64,000 nucleotides of DNA from Saccharothrix ecbatanensis (lineage in GTDB: Bacteria > Actinomycetota > Actinomycetes > Mycobacteriales > Pseudonocardiaceae): assembly GCF_014205015.1 (NCBI RefSeq), contig NZ_JACHMO010000001.1:1054001-1118000 (forward strand). The letters are read 5' to 3'. The translations under genes were made by a program, and so were the position numbers. Numbering within the stretch: position 1 is the first letter of the stretch; every line of letters starts with the position of its first letter. Under the pieces are notes generated by a model. That model saw nothing but the letters and a program-made list of their open reading frames with translations, searched no databases and had not been told where the DNA came from. Of the stretch, positions 1 to 8,939 are shown one piece after another.

Positions 1-711
1 CGGGTGATGGCGCGGCGGTGTTCGCCCGCGGACGCCGTGTTGGTGGTCACGGCGGCGTACACGGGGCTGCGGTGGGGTGAGCTGGCCGGGCTGCGATGGG
101 GTCGGGTCGACCTGGCCCGCGGTGTGATCACGATCGACCCGGACAAGGGCGCGCTGCACGAGGTGGGCGGCCGTGTGGAGCTGGGTCCGCCGAAGTCGAA
201 GGCCGGTGTCCGCAGGGTGCATCTGCCGCCGTTCCTGGTGGACCTGCTCACCGGGCACCGGGCCGACCAGGTGCACGAGCACGTCTTCACCGGTTCGGAC
301 GGAGGGCTGCTGCGCCGGTCGAACTTTCGGCGGCGCGTCTGGCTGCCCCTCGTCAACGGCGATCCGACCCGGGGATGGGCACCTGTCCATCCTGGTCTGC
401 ACTTCCATGACCTACGTCACACGCACAAGACCTGGCTCATCGAGGACGCGGTGCCGGAGATTCTCCAGTGCAAGCGGCTCGGACACCGGATGGCAGGGGT
501 CCGGGGCACCTACTCGCATGTGACCCAGGTCATGGTGGACGCGATGCTCGACGGGATGCAGCGTCGATGGAAGCGCTCGATGGCCGCTCCCACGGGTCCG
601 AACGGGGTGACCACATACGGTGTCGACGATCACACCAAGATCGTTTGCTCCCAATTCGCTCCCACGACAGCAGAACAGCCCGCCAGTGAAGATCACCGGC
701 GGGCTGTCTGA
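1..711 (+). CDS. Tyrosine recombinase (integrase), C-terminal part, cut by window start
   Basis: This is the catalytic domain of a phage/ICE-type tyrosine integrase that performs site-specific recombination. The reading frame is open at the left edge, so the N-terminal arm- and core-binding domains lie outside. Catalytic residues are visible in order: Arg in TGLRWGEL, Lys in PPKSKAGVRR, HxxR in FHDLRHTH, His in LGHRM and the nucleophile Tyr in GTYSHVT. The gene ends next to a tRNA-3'-end-like sequence at 726-770, the usual arrangement of an integrase beside its attachment site in actinobacterial integrative elements. No excisionase is visible. Seen: motifs. Inferred: it marks one end of an integrated element. 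Confidence 0.9.
   Translation, partial: RVMARRCSPADAVLVVTAAYTGLRWGELAGLRWGRVDLARGVITIDPDKGALHEVGGRVELGPPKSKAGVRRVHLPPFLVDLLTGHRADQVHEHVFTGSDGGLLRRSNFRRRVWLPLVNGDPTRGWAPVHPGLHFHDLRHTHKTWLIEDAVPEILQCKRLGHRMAGVRGTYSHVTQVMVDAMLDGMQRRWKRSMAAPTGPNGVTTYGVDDHTKIVCSQFAPTTAEQPASEDHRRAV
675..707. terminator. Hairpin at the integrase stop codon
   Basis: A perfect 10-bp inverted repeat (ACAGCCCGCC and its complement) with a 13-nt loop overlaps the last codons of the integrase. There is no T-run, as is common for GC-rich actinobacterial terminators, so a terminator role is likely but unproven. Confidence 0.5.
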
Positions 712-725
712 CCTGCATGTATTCC

Positions 726-770
726 TGGTGGACGATACTGGGATTGAACCAGTGACCCCTACCGTGTCAA
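726..770 (-). other. Attachment-site core: 3' half of a tRNA, probably tRNA-Val(GAC)
   Basis: On the minus strand the sequence reads as a tRNA 3' half: loop TTGACAC (anticodon GAC), variable region, T-arm with GGTTCAATCC and a terminal CCA. No D-arm or acceptor 5' strand is found to its right, so it is not a whole tRNA gene. A tRNA 3' end directly beside an integrase is the expected attL/attR or attP core. The amino-acid identity is tentative. Confidence 0.6.
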
Positions 771-786
771 AGATATGGGGGTCCGG

Positions 787-823
787 CTCTGACCTGCGTT
801 TTCTCGACTGGCGCAGGTCAGAG
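787..823. repeat. 12-bp perfect inverted repeat beside the attachment core
   Basis: Arms CTCTGACCTGCG (787-798) and CGCAGGTCAGAG (812-823) flank a 13-nt spacer. It could be an integrase arm or regulatory site, or a terminator of whatever was transcribed towards the att site. Only the symmetry is seen. Confidence 0.4.
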
Positions 824-1030
824 TCGGTCGTTCCCAACGGTTAGGTCGAGTTCCATCGGGTTCCACCGCGTTCGCGTCGCCGCCAGATCGCCGTTTGATC
901 TTGTTGTGACGTTGGGCTTGGGGCCTTGATCGCTCGGATGTCCTTAACTCGCGCTTCTCGGAATCCGCATGGCGCGTCCGAACTGCTCGTGCAGGAGCCG
1001 TGGTTCGTCGACGGTGGCAGAAGGCGACGC

Positions 1031-2515
1031 TCAGGCCACGCCGCTCGGAGCGATCAGCCACTTGCCTGCGGTACGCGCCGTCGCTCTCAGCTGAGGGTGC
1101 TCCTGCACGATTTCTCGCTGCCGCCCAGCCGGCAGGCCTAGCTCGTGCAGCACGTTGAGGATCACGACCGCCGTGGTCACCTCAACGATGGCGATCAGCT
1201 CCTCGACCGGGTGGTTCGGCGTCCTGCCCTCGTGCGCAAGGTCGTTGCGGGCCTGCGTTGTCCTGCTCGCCCAGTGGCCCACGTCCGGCATGAGGAGCGC
1301 GATCGCGTCCTGGTCGGGGCGCGCGGCGAGAGCGTGAAGCCTGTCCCGCAGGATCGGATCGTTGCGGATCGCGCTACGAAAACTGGCGCGGAACTCCTCG
1401 GGTACCTGCGCGAGCATCGCCTCGCGCATCTCCTTGAACTCCTTCTTGGGGAACGGCTTCTTGTCGATGCGAAGGCCGCGGTGCAGCACCTCAGCAGCGC
1501 CCACCGCCGTCAGGAGGTTGTTCTCGACGAAGTGGGCTGGCGCGTAGCGCAGCCCAAGGATCATGTTGGTCGCTGCCTTCAGACGGCCGCGCGTCTCGCA
1601 CCAGCGGGGCACGATCTCCTCGAACGGGAGCGACTCGCAGGTGAAGAAGACTCGGCGGTCGTCGATGGCCTTGGCATCGTGCTTGCCGAGTGCGGCGGGC
1701 GAATAGAGCACGTCGGCGTGCCGGCGCGGTGCGGGGCGACCGTCCGGCAGGACTGACTCGGTCCCGGCCACCTCCAGCCGGAGCCAGATCACGCCAGCTG
1801 CACGGTGCGTCGCCAGGGTGATCAGATCCTGTACCAGGCGCGCCGTCTCCCGCGCCCCGGCCGCGGAGAACGGGGCCGCCGGGACGGCTCGCACGAACGC
1901 CGTGTCCCGCATGCGCCCCACGGTCTCGCCCTTGCGCTGGTCGAAATACGGCAGTGTATGCCGGTGTTTAAGGCGGAACTCGGTCTCGTCGACCACGACC
2001 GACCGCGCTTCGACCGGCTTCACGGCAATGCTCCCGGTCCCGTCGATCTTGCCGTCGGGAGCGCCATGGAAGCCCGTGAACACAGACGACGCAGCCCAGA
2101 GTCCGAGGTCCTCGACCGAGACCTCGGCCGCCGAGAAGGCAGCGTCCTCCTCGCCGCTCACGTGCGCACCGATGATCGCGGTCATCGCCGCCAGGACGTG
2201 CTTGTCGGGGCTGTTTACCTGCGCGAACATGGTCCGCTTCCCGCCCGTGGGTACGCAGCCGAGGAGGCTGATCTCGCGCTGCTCGGCCGCGCCGTGGATG
2301 ACGTCCCAGGTCCTGGTGCCCTCGTGGTACATCGTCACCCCCGGAGCGGGGTTCGTCGTGATGCGGTCCTCGAACGCGCCGATCAGCGAGAGCGAGAGGC
2401 CACCCTCGGGGTCGTACCGGAGCACGCCCGGGACCTGCTCGTCAGCGTTGTCCGGCAGCCACCACAGGCCAGCCCACTCGCCGGACTCGTCGAGATTCAG
2501 AGGATCGTTGGCCAT
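1031..2515 (-). CDS. apeA: ApeA-like HEPN antiphage protein
   Basis: 494 aa. The N-terminal third (GLWWLPD...QVPGVLRYDPEGGLSLSLIG) matches the pattern of the ApeA N-terminal domain, and the C-terminal helical part carries the HEPN ribonuclease motif Rx4H (RNDLAH, residues 423-428). ApeA proteins are single-gene abortive-infection factors thought to cleave RNA when phage infection is sensed; that role is from family knowledge. It stands alone, transcribed leftwards, just inside the integrase/att end, which is typical of cargo defence genes. The start is the ATG preceded by an AGGGAGAA ribosome site. No frameshift is seen. Confidence 0.75.
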   Translation of the reverse strand: MANDPLNLDESGEWAGLWWLPDNADEQVPGVLRYDPEGGLSLSLIGAFEDRITTNPAPGVTMYHEGTRTWDVIHGAAEQREISLLGCVPTGGKRTMFAQVNSPDKHVLAAMTAIIGAHVSGEEDAAFSAAEVSVEDLGLWAASSVFTGFHGAPDGKIDGTGSIAVKPVEARSVVVDETEFRLKHRHTLPYFDQRKGETVGRMRDTAFVRAVPAAPFSAAGARETARLVQDLITLATHRAAGVIWLRLEVAGTESVLPDGRPAPRRHADVLYSPAALGKHDAKAIDDRRVFFTCESLPFEEIVPRWCETRGRLKAATNMILGLRYAPAHFVENNLLTAVGAAEVLHRGLRIDKKPFPKKEFKEMREAMLAQVPEEFRASFRSAIRNDPILRDRLHALAARPDQDAIALLMPDVGHWASRTTQARNDLAHEGRTPNHPVEELIAIVEVTTAVVILNVLHELGLPAGRQREIVQEHPQLRATARTAGKWLIAPSGVA

Positions 2516-2834
2516 CGTTCTCCCTCTGCAGCGACTACTTCTTCCCCGCTGCCAGATGTTCCTTTGTGCCGGAGCTCGACCAGCACACTGCCCCCACCTA
2601 TGCCGGGCGCGACGCCATGACGATCATCTTATGGCTCGGCAACCTCACGCAAACTTCGCCAGAGCCGTCGGCAGCTGGCAGACCACGTCCACTCGGGACG
2701 CGCTGGTGCGCTCGTCTGCCTCGACGCGACCGGGTCGGTGCTCACCGGGCTTGAAGCGCTCGGATGCGCGGTCGTCGCTACGCATGCGCCGCTGGCACGT
2801 GAGCTACTCGCACTGGCAGTGAGGATCGGTTTCA

Positions 2835-3112
2835 TCATGCCCAAGCAGCCGGCGGATTCGCTTGGAGATGTGCTGCCACGGCCTTGCCTGTGACCTGGGT
2901 GACGTGCCGGAAGAAGCTGAGGCACTGCTCGACGTCGACCAAGCGCAGTGACGGGTCGTCAGGGGGCGTCGTTGCCTCGCGGAAGGCTTGCAGGACCTGC
3001 ACCTGCGGAAGGGTGGCGTGCCCGTGGGCGATCGCGTGGCGGACCTTCAGCCATTCGTTGATCTTCGTCTTGACGTCATGGGGGCGAACGGTGCCGGTGC
3101 TCGGCCAGTGTC
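2835..3112 (-). pseudogene. C-terminal fragment of a HEPN-domain protein
   Basis: An open frame without a start codon reads (minus strand) ARHWPSTGTVRPHDV..KINEWLKVRHAIAHGHA..LRLVDVEQCLSFFRHVTQ and stops at 2835. RHAIAH is an Rx4H HEPN-type motif near the end of a helical domain. The N-terminal part is missing because the frame runs at about 3100 into the 5' part of a tnsB-like gene. It is probably the tail of a RiboL-PSP/MAE_28990-type HEPN gene fused to transposon DNA by deletion. Function is presumably lost. Confidence 0.45.
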
Positions 3113-3466
3113 GTGCTGTGAGGGTCGTAACCCGGACGCGGGACCGCGCCGGGCCCAGCTCCCGACGGCAGGCCGGTCTGCACTTCGATCAAGTGGTCAC
3201 GCCAACGTTCAGCCTCGGTGACGACCTCGGCGGGCAGGGCGTCCAGCAACCCGAACGGCTCAACCGCGGGCAACCCAGGACCATCGAGGACCATCGAGGA
3301 CCCCGAAGTCTGCGGCCGCCATCAGGTGCCCGGCCAGCACCACCTGCTCCCCGCCGGCGTCCGCGCGCAACCGGACCGTCGAGCCCGCGAGCCCCACCAC
3401 CAAGTGCTCGTCGCCGTCGAACGCGACCCGGTCGCCGACCCTCAGAACCGCCCCGGCTGAGATCAC
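3100..3466 (-). pseudogene. TnsB-like (Mu-type) transposase, N-terminal remnant
   Basis: The first 68 codons read MISAGAVLRVGDRVAFDGDEH..VVGLAGSTVRLRAD..LAGHLMAA, the characteristic N-terminus of the TnsB-like transposases that follow TnsA-like genes in actinobacteria. The reading then shifts frame (GLLDALPAEVV..HLIEVQTGLPSG..YDPHSTTLAE) and ends at the HEPN fragment. The integrase-core DDE domain is absent. Its GTG start overlaps the TGA of the upstream tnsA-like gene (GTGA), so the original operon order is preserved. Confidence 0.6.
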
Positions 3467-4080
3467 CAGCCCACCGCCTCGACTGTCACGATGGACTCTG
3501 GGTGCAGAGGTTGGTCCAGGTCGGTGTGCAGCTCACGCCGCCAGAGCAGATGAAACAGCACCGGCAGCACCGCGATCGGATCGCCGACCTCATCTGCTCC
3601 GTCCAGCAGCCCGGCCGGGGCGGCGAACGCCGTGCACAGCGCCGCGGCGACGTCATCGAGGTGGTGGCGGGGATGGCGGTAGCCGGTCAACCAGCGCACG
3701 TTCGCCAGTAGCGTCTGCGGCGGGCTGCCGACGACGTCATAGTCCCAGCCCAACGCCTCGCAGGCCTTCCGCGTTGCGTCGAACGCGACTCGGTCGCGTG
3801 GCTTGATCCGGTCCGCCGCGCGGACATCGAGCACCAGCGCGGACCCGTCGGCACGACGGGCGAAGTAATCCGGGGCGTGCGACCGGGCCTTGCCTTCCGC
3901 CGTCGTCCAGAACAGCCAGAACGGCTGCGAGGCGATGCCGACGACATCGGGGTCGAAGTCCAGGAGGATCAGCCGGTCGCGCTCCAGCCACGACTCGTAG
4001 TCCACCAGGCCGCCGGTCGTCGCGGTCCACCAGCGCCCGTTGTAGTGGCGCTGGCCCTTGTACGAAGGGAACCCCCGCAC
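3463..4080 (-). CDS. TnsA-like transposase endonuclease subunit, possibly N-terminally truncated
   Basis: 205 aa from a GTG. It reads MRGFPSYKGQRHYNGRWWTATTG..YESWLERDRLILLDFDP..HAPDYFARRADGS..VLDVRAADR, the TnsA-like restriction-endonuclease fold of Tn7-like heteromeric transposases. It would nick the transposon 5' ends. Acidic residues are E in SWLERD and D in APDYF; the usual lysine position is Arg (DVR), which I recall as common in this actinobacterial group. Family members usually have about 40 more N-terminal residues, and upstream sequence is in another frame before meeting a transposase fragment. With TnsB destroyed, mobility is lost. Confidence 0.65.
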   Translation of the reverse strand: MRGFPSYKGQRHYNGRWWTATTGGLVDYESWLERDRLILLDFDPDVVGIASQPFWLFWTTAEGKARSHAPDYFARRADGSALVLDVRAADRIKPRDRVAFDATRKACEALGWDYDVVGSPPQTLLANVRWLTGYRHPRHHLDDVAAALCTAFAAPAGLLDGADEVGDPIAVLPVLFHLLWRRELHTDLDQPLHPESIVTVEAVGW

Positions 4081-4152
4081 CGGCGAACACGCCTCGAGCC
4101 GCGGTCAGGACTGGCGACCCCTTCGAACCGCGCGTCGTTGCCGAGCAACGTC

Positions 4153-4401
4153 TCAAGGGGCGTCGAGCCCACCGGCGTCGCGGCTTCGGGTCCAGTCGAT
4201 CAGGTGGGAGTGGTACAGCCCTTCCCACCGCAGCAACGCACCCTTCGCACCGGGCTCGGTCAGTTTCTCGTATTCCTCCACGATCGCCAGCTTGTACGCC
4301 GCGGTGAAGGTCCGGCGCTTCGCCTGCCCCGCACGAGGTCCCCGCTTCTTCTTGCCCACCGCACCATCATCGGCCCGTAGATCGGTGGCGCTCAACGTCA
4401 C
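4153..4401 (-). pseudogene. Truncated IS transposase, helix-turn-helix N-terminus
   Basis: 82 aa reading KRRTFTAAYKLAIVEEYEKL..GAKGALLRWEGLYHSHLIDWTRSRDAG, the N-terminal HTH of IS3-type OrfA transposases. It stops shortly after the DNA-binding part, where the tnsA-like segment begins. It lies exactly where the sensor-kinase frame upstream loses homology, so insertion of this element probably truncated that gene. Confidence 0.6.
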
Positions 4402-4723
4402 AGTCCCAGAAATCCCGTCCAGCCGCGATCAGCAGCGCCTGCTGCCGCCGGTACCGCCCGGCGAGCCATGGCAGCACGATCGTGATCACCAGGATGATCA
4501 GCACCGACGTCACCTCGGTGCGGTCCAGGACAGCCACGGCCGCCGTGCCCGCGATCGCGACCCCGGTGAGGATCTGCCAGCCGAAGCGGGCGTCGACGTG
4601 CCTGCCGTGCAGGTACGCGAGCACCGCCAGCACCACCCACGCGCCCACCTGCCACAGCGGCAGGCGGCCGTCCATGTTCAGCCCGCCGACCAGGCCGAGG
4701 ACGGCGAGGATCCCGAGACTCAC
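4402..4723 (-). pseudogene. Sensor histidine kinase, N-terminal membrane part only
   Basis: From a GTG overlapping the stop of the hydrolase gene (GTGA) the frame encodes about four membrane helices (ILAVLGLVGGL, VGAWVVLAVLAYL, ILTGVAIAGTAAVAVL, VLIILVITIVLPWLAGRY) and RRQQALLIAAGR, the junction that in actinobacterial two-component kinases leads into the REQRIVAEQARLRERARIA helix. The HisKA_3 and ATPase domains are missing because transposase DNA follows. Identification as a kinase rests on this partial pattern. Confidence 0.45.
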
Positions 4724-6107
4724 CGGACCGACACTAGCCGCACGACACGTGCCGTGAGCACCGCGAGCCCGGCCAGCGCGGCGGCGGCGGGCGTGACACT
4801 GAGCGGCAGCGCGAAGTACCCGAGCTGCGCCCACAGCACCGTCCGGCCCGAGCTGATGAACGACACGACCTGCGGGTAGAACACGAACAGCAGCGCCGGC
4901 AGCGCCACGACCATCAGCCGCGCGACCGTCAGCCACGGGCGCCGCCCGTGCCTGCCTTCCGCCCAGCGCCCGTGCCCGCACCACCCCGAGCACACCGAGC
5001 GCGACGGCCAGAAGCCCGATCGCGGCGAGCACCCAGTCGACGAGCTGCCGTGAGCTGCCGGGCTCCGCCGGTGTCTCACCACGGCTCAGCGCGATCAGCC
5101 CGTCGAGGATCGTGCCGGTGTCGTCGACGAGCGCGGCGCCGTTGGTCATCACGGCGTAGCCGTAGCCGGACTCGGGGTCGATGGCCTGGATCGCGTTGTA
5201 GGTCCACAGGTTGCCGCTGTGCACGAGCATGCCGTTGCCGTCGGGCTGCCAGCCCATGCCGTAATCGTGCACGTCGGACGGCTCGTGCATGGTGTCGAGC
5301 GACTCGGTGGCGAACGGTCCGTGGCCGTTCTGCGCGACGAGCCAGCGACCCATGTCGTGCGCGGTCGTGATCACCGTGCCCGACCCGCCGACCCGCCGAC
5401 CCGCCGACCCGCCGGGCCGCCGACCCGCCGGGCCGCCGACCCGCCGGGCCGTCGCCCAGCTCCGGCCGGTCGAGCCAGATGCCGTAGAGCGAGTTGAAGC
5501 CGTTCGGCGCGACGCCGCCCGCCAGGCTGTCGTGCATGCCGAGCGGCTCGAACACGTGCCGGCGCAGGTAGTCCTCGTAGGACTGACCGGAGACCACCTC
5601 GACCAGCCGGGCGGCGACGTTGTAGTTGACGTTGCTGTAGGCGAACCGCGTGCCCGGCTCGGCGGCGTCGACGGGTGGCAGGAGGTCGACGTACTCGGCG
5701 AGCGTCCGTGCCTCGGTCAGCTGTCCGATGTCGACGGAGGCATCGGAGATGCCGGAGGTCTGGTTCAGCAGGCGGCGCACGGTGATGCGCGGCGGGAGCT
5801 GGGGGAGGAGGTCGTGCACCTCGTCGTCCAGCCCGACGCGGCCGTCCTCCACGAGCGTCATCACCGCGGCGGCGGTGAACGACTTGCTGACCGATGCGAC
5901 CCGCATCGGCGTGTTCCCGGTGACGGCACCGCCGTGCGCGTCGCGCCCGGCGCCGGGGGCGTGCACGATCTCGTCGCCGTGGGTGACGACGACCGAGACG
6001 CCGGGCAGCCCGGTCGCGTCGAGCGCCTGGTCCAGATAGGTGTCGATCGATACCGGCGTGGGGGCGGGGAACAGGGCCAGCACCAGCCCGGCCACGAGCG
6101 TCCTCAT
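4720..6107 (-). pseudogene. Class C beta-lactamase-fold serine hydrolase with C-terminal membrane helices, frameshifted twice
   Basis: The N-terminus has a signal-like segment (MRTLVAGLVLALFPAPTP). The serine-hydrolase motifs follow: SVSK (SxxK), YSNVNYN (YxN) and, in a different frame, LVHSGNLWTY (HxG). The first frame break lies in the GC-rich tandem repeat at 5381-5452. A second break near 4980 separates VLAAIGLLAVALGVLG from the last membrane helices (LMVVALPALLFVFYPQVVSF, LALPLSVT..). Such proteins are penicillin-binding-protein-like hydrolases or esterases. It was co-transcribed with the sensor kinase, whose start overlaps its stop. Sequencing error cannot be excluded for either break. 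Confidence 0.75.
5381..5452. repeat. GC-rich short tandem repeat (9-base units GACCCGCCG and variants)
   Basis: About eight units of GACCCGCCG/GGCCGCCG type lie in the hydrolase gene, exactly where its reading frame changes. The 9-base units keep frame, but the shorter variant units do not, so slippage here can switch the frame. Confidence 0.7.
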
Positions 6108-6156
6108 GGGCCAGAACGCTATGGATCAGCAGGTCGGCGTCGGATCCGCCGATCGA

Positions 6157-6194
6157 CCACGGTCACCCCCGACGATCGTCGGGGGTGACCGTGG
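6157..6194. promoter_or_regulatory. 38-base perfect palindrome between divergent genes
   Basis: The sequence CCACGGTCACCCCCGACGA is followed directly by its exact complement, giving a 19-bp stem without a loop. It lies between the starts of the leftward hydrolase and the rightward unknown gene, so a terminator would be oddly placed; it could be an operator or a remnant of a mobile-element end. Confidence 0.45.
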
Positions 6195-6431
6195 CGCATA
6201 GCCAGACTCAGCCACAACAAACGACGCGGCTACCTACTCATCTGAGTGGCGTTGCAGTATTAGATGTTCACCTTGGGTCACCATGGATGCGGGTGCGGCG
6301 GTTGCCATCAAGGTGAATGCTCTGGCAGCCGCGCTCCGTCGTACTTGACCGATACGGTTGTCGGAGATTCCACCGACGGCAGCACGGACATCTACGCTGC
6401 TCCGACCGGCGCGGTGCGGTTGGAGGTGGCC

Positions 6432-7676
6432 ATGGCGGAGCTGACTCTGGTGCTGGAGACGGCCGACGGCACCTTTGTGCGGCGCATCCCCGACGCCTCG
6501 CCGTTGCCCGCGGTTGACGATCAGGGGTACGAGGCCGAGGACGCCTCCCGCAACGCCGCTTCGACGTTCGGCATGCCGGACTTCATGTTCCTGCCGAAGC
6601 AACAGCGCAACGGTTCCGGCATGCGGGAGCTGGGTGACGGGACCGTGGTCGTCGGTCCTCGTGCTGCGGTGTTGCAGGTCAAAAGCCGGGTGGCGCCCAG
6701 CGGCGACGCGGCCAAGGAATCCGCCTGGCTCACCAAGAACATCTCCAAGGCATACGGGCAGGCGAGCGGGACCGTCCGACGCCTGACCAACACCCCAGCG
6801 GTCCTGACCAACGCCAGGGGACGGTCGATCCACGTCGCCGGAGCCGCGCACCAGTGGCTGTCGATCGTGATCGTCGACCATCCCGACGTGCCGGAGGGGT
6901 ACCGACCGCCACCGGGACCGGGGAACACACCCGCGGTCGTGCTGATGCGGCGGGACTGGGAGTTCCTGTTCAACCACCTCTACTCGACTCGCGCGGTACT
7001 GGTCTATCTGCATCGCGTCGCCGGCGAACCGCTGGAACTGGGCGGCGAGCCGCTCCGCTACCACGAGTTCGCGCTGGCCGACCGGGAGGTGGAACCCGAC
7101 CCCGTCGCCCCGAAACTCGCCGGGTTCGGCACCGCGGTGTCCACGGCGCGGGCACCCCTGAGCCCGGCGGGACGTGATGACATGGCGGCTCACCTGTTGC
7201 TGCGGGTCATCATGGAGGACATCGCCCGCACACCTCTTGTCGAGGAGCGGGAGGCGGATCGGATCAAGGTGCTCGCCGACATCGACGGCTTCCCGATCGA
7301 CGCGCGCACCGAACTCGGCCGGACGCTGTTGGGATTCATGTCCGCCATCGGTTCGTGGACCGGGGAAGGCGTACGCACCGAAACCCGGCTCGTCGCCCCC
7401 AACCCCGACGAGTTCACACCGATGGTGTTCATGGTCGCCTCGCAACTCGAAGAGCACGTACGTGGCGTGTTCCACGGACGGGTCCACCTGTTCCACTACG
7501 ACCTGCACGGTTCGGAAGCAGCGGATGGCCAGGGTGTGGTCGGCGTGCTGCTCACGCCCAGCAGGCATCCCGAGTGGTTGTGGGACACCACGATGTTCGC
7601 CGTGGACGGCCTGCAAGGGTACGAGCCAGCAGACATGGAGGAGATCCGCGCGGTGTTCGCGCAGCACGCCCCCTGA
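6432..7676 (+). CDS. Unknown protein with possible PD-(D/E)XK nuclease-like motif
   Basis: 414 aa from the ATG at 6432, chosen because GGAGGTGG lies just upstream; the frame is open further upstream to 6264. I do not recognise a named family. Residues around MRELGDGTVVVGPRAAVLQVKSR resemble the core of PD-(D/E)XK nucleases (D, then a strand with QxK), followed by a helical region (KNISKAYGQASGTVRRL). The C-terminal half is mixed and includes HLFHYDLHGSEA and HPEWLWDTTMF. Its position between transposon debris and OLD-type defence genes makes a restriction or defence role possible, but this is inference. Confidence 0.6.
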   Translation: MAELTLVLETADGTFVRRIPDASPLPAVDDQGYEAEDASRNAASTFGMPDFMFLPKQQRNGSGMRELGDGTVVVGPRAAVLQVKSRVAPSGDAAKESAWLTKNISKAYGQASGTVRRLTNTPAVLTNARGRSIHVAGAAHQWLSIVIVDHPDVPEGYRPPPGPGNTPAVVLMRRDWEFLFNHLYSTRAVLVYLHRVAGEPLELGGEPLRYHEFALADREVEPDPVAPKLAGFGTAVSTARAPLSPAGRDDMAAHLLLRVIMEDIARTPLVEEREADRIKVLADIDGFPIDARTELGRTLLGFMSAIGSWTGEGVRTETRLVAPNPDEFTPMVFMVASQLEEHVRGVFHGRVHLFHYDLHGSEAADGQGVVGVLLTPSRHPEWLWDTTMFAVDGLQGYEPADMEEIRAVFAQHAP

Positions 7677-8939
7677 GCCGTCAGACGGCGCCGAGCGCCC
7701 CGGCAGCGGCGCTGCACTGGGTGCTCGGCGTATCGGGGGGCGACGATCGGCAGGTTCGGAGGCACCGTCGGTGTGCCGGAAGGTGGCGGTCGAGCGTTCG
7801 GCGAGGCGACCACACTTGGTCTTGCGGGCTCCGTTTGTGGTCACTCGTGTACGAGGCTTGTCAGAGGTGCCGTTGAGTGCTGTTACCTGCGGTTTCGTGC
7901 CGTTGAGCGCAGTCGTGTGCTCATGCCGTGGGTCGAGCATTCGCGAGCAAGCAGTGGTGTCGACGGCTGTGCTCGTCGCCAGGCGGCTCATTAGGCGACG
8001 GTCCCGTGGTTGGCGCAGTGCAGCAGTGAACGAGTCAGGTCGAGGTGGGTCGCCGCCTAGATGCCACTGTTGCTGTCCGGGCGGGTCGTTGCAGTGCATG
8101 GCGAGTTGGATGAGGTGGTGCCGCCCGGAGTAGGCAGTCTGGGCGGCCGTCGTCGCCGTACTCGGCCGCCTTGCACATCTACGGCCCGGAGGCGGGCGGC
8201 GCAGTACTGATTAGGCAGATCGCGCCAGGGATGGGTGTTGAGGTTGGCCGCCGGCGAGCGGTAGCGGCGGTCAATGGCGGTGCCGGGGGTGTCTTCGTTG
8301 TGTGCGATGAGCGCTCACACCACTGTCGGCTCAGGCGGCCGATCCTCGCCGCGACGTGTGCGGTGCGCGGGCGCTGGGCGAGCGCGGGCAGTTCGACGTC
8401 TCGGGAAGGCCGAGGGTTGGGAACGGACCAGGCTTTCGCCGTCCTAGAAGCTGAGGAACATCGTGATGCTGATATCGCCTCCACCGGGCGGCCCTGCGGG
8501 TGTCGTCGGCCGTCGAGGGTGACCGGTCGGTCATGGTCCGTCCGGCCCGGTGGCGGCCAGTCCTCGTGCAGCAGGTAGGTCACGCGGTCAGGAGCGGCAC
8601 GTACAACGTCGTCGTGGAGGAGGAAGTACAAGTCAAGGCGTGTATGACGCCGGGCAACACGAACGAGGACTGGCCGCGCCACGCCGACGCCAGACCGCAC
8701 AGGGATACCGGAGCCGCGTTGTCCTATACTCCGGTGTTGTACGGCGGATGCGCCCGCCGGTCCGCACTTGAGCTACCCACGCAGCTCATTGGTGTAGGGC
8801 GAAGGTCTCGGATTCGCGCACCGGGCTATCCGAACCAGCTGGCTCTCGCGCACCCGGATTTGTAGGTCTGACCTCTGGACGTCCCTTGCCTCGTATCGCG
8901 GCGGGTGGCGCGTGGGCACCTGCCGGAGCGGGAGCGATC
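7677..8939. other. Long gene-poor stretch
   Basis: No convincing gene is visible. A 14-base direct repeat lies at 7867-7910. On the minus strand around 8560-8660 a short segment reads LDLYFLLHDDVVRAAPDRVTYLLHEDW, which looks like coding sequence but lacks a coherent start and continuation, so it may be the relic of a small gene. Confidence 0.4.
7867..7910. repeat. 14-base direct repeat, 30-base period
   Basis: GTGCCGTTGAGTGC at 7867-7880 recurs as GTGCCGTTGAGCGC at 7897-7910. A 30-bp period is about three helical turns, which suits tandem regulator binding or iterons, but no adjacent gene supports either. Confidence 0.4.

Noticed and set aside
2618..2893. Plus-strand frame reading LADHVHSGRAGALVCLDATGSVLTGLEALG
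   Set aside because: It has coding-like bias but no start, no recognisable family and overlaps the minus-strand HEPN fragment; could be a relic of a convergent gene, too weak to list.
6234..8099. 621-codon minus-strand frame
   Set aside because: It is the antisense shadow of the 6432-7676 gene; its peptide is low-complexity Arg/His/Pro.
8179..8700. Minus-strand 173-codon frame containing LDLYFLLHDDVVRAAPDRVTYLLHEDW
   Set aside because: Only a 30-residue stretch looks protein-like; the rest is low-complexity, so it is mentioned only as a possible relic.
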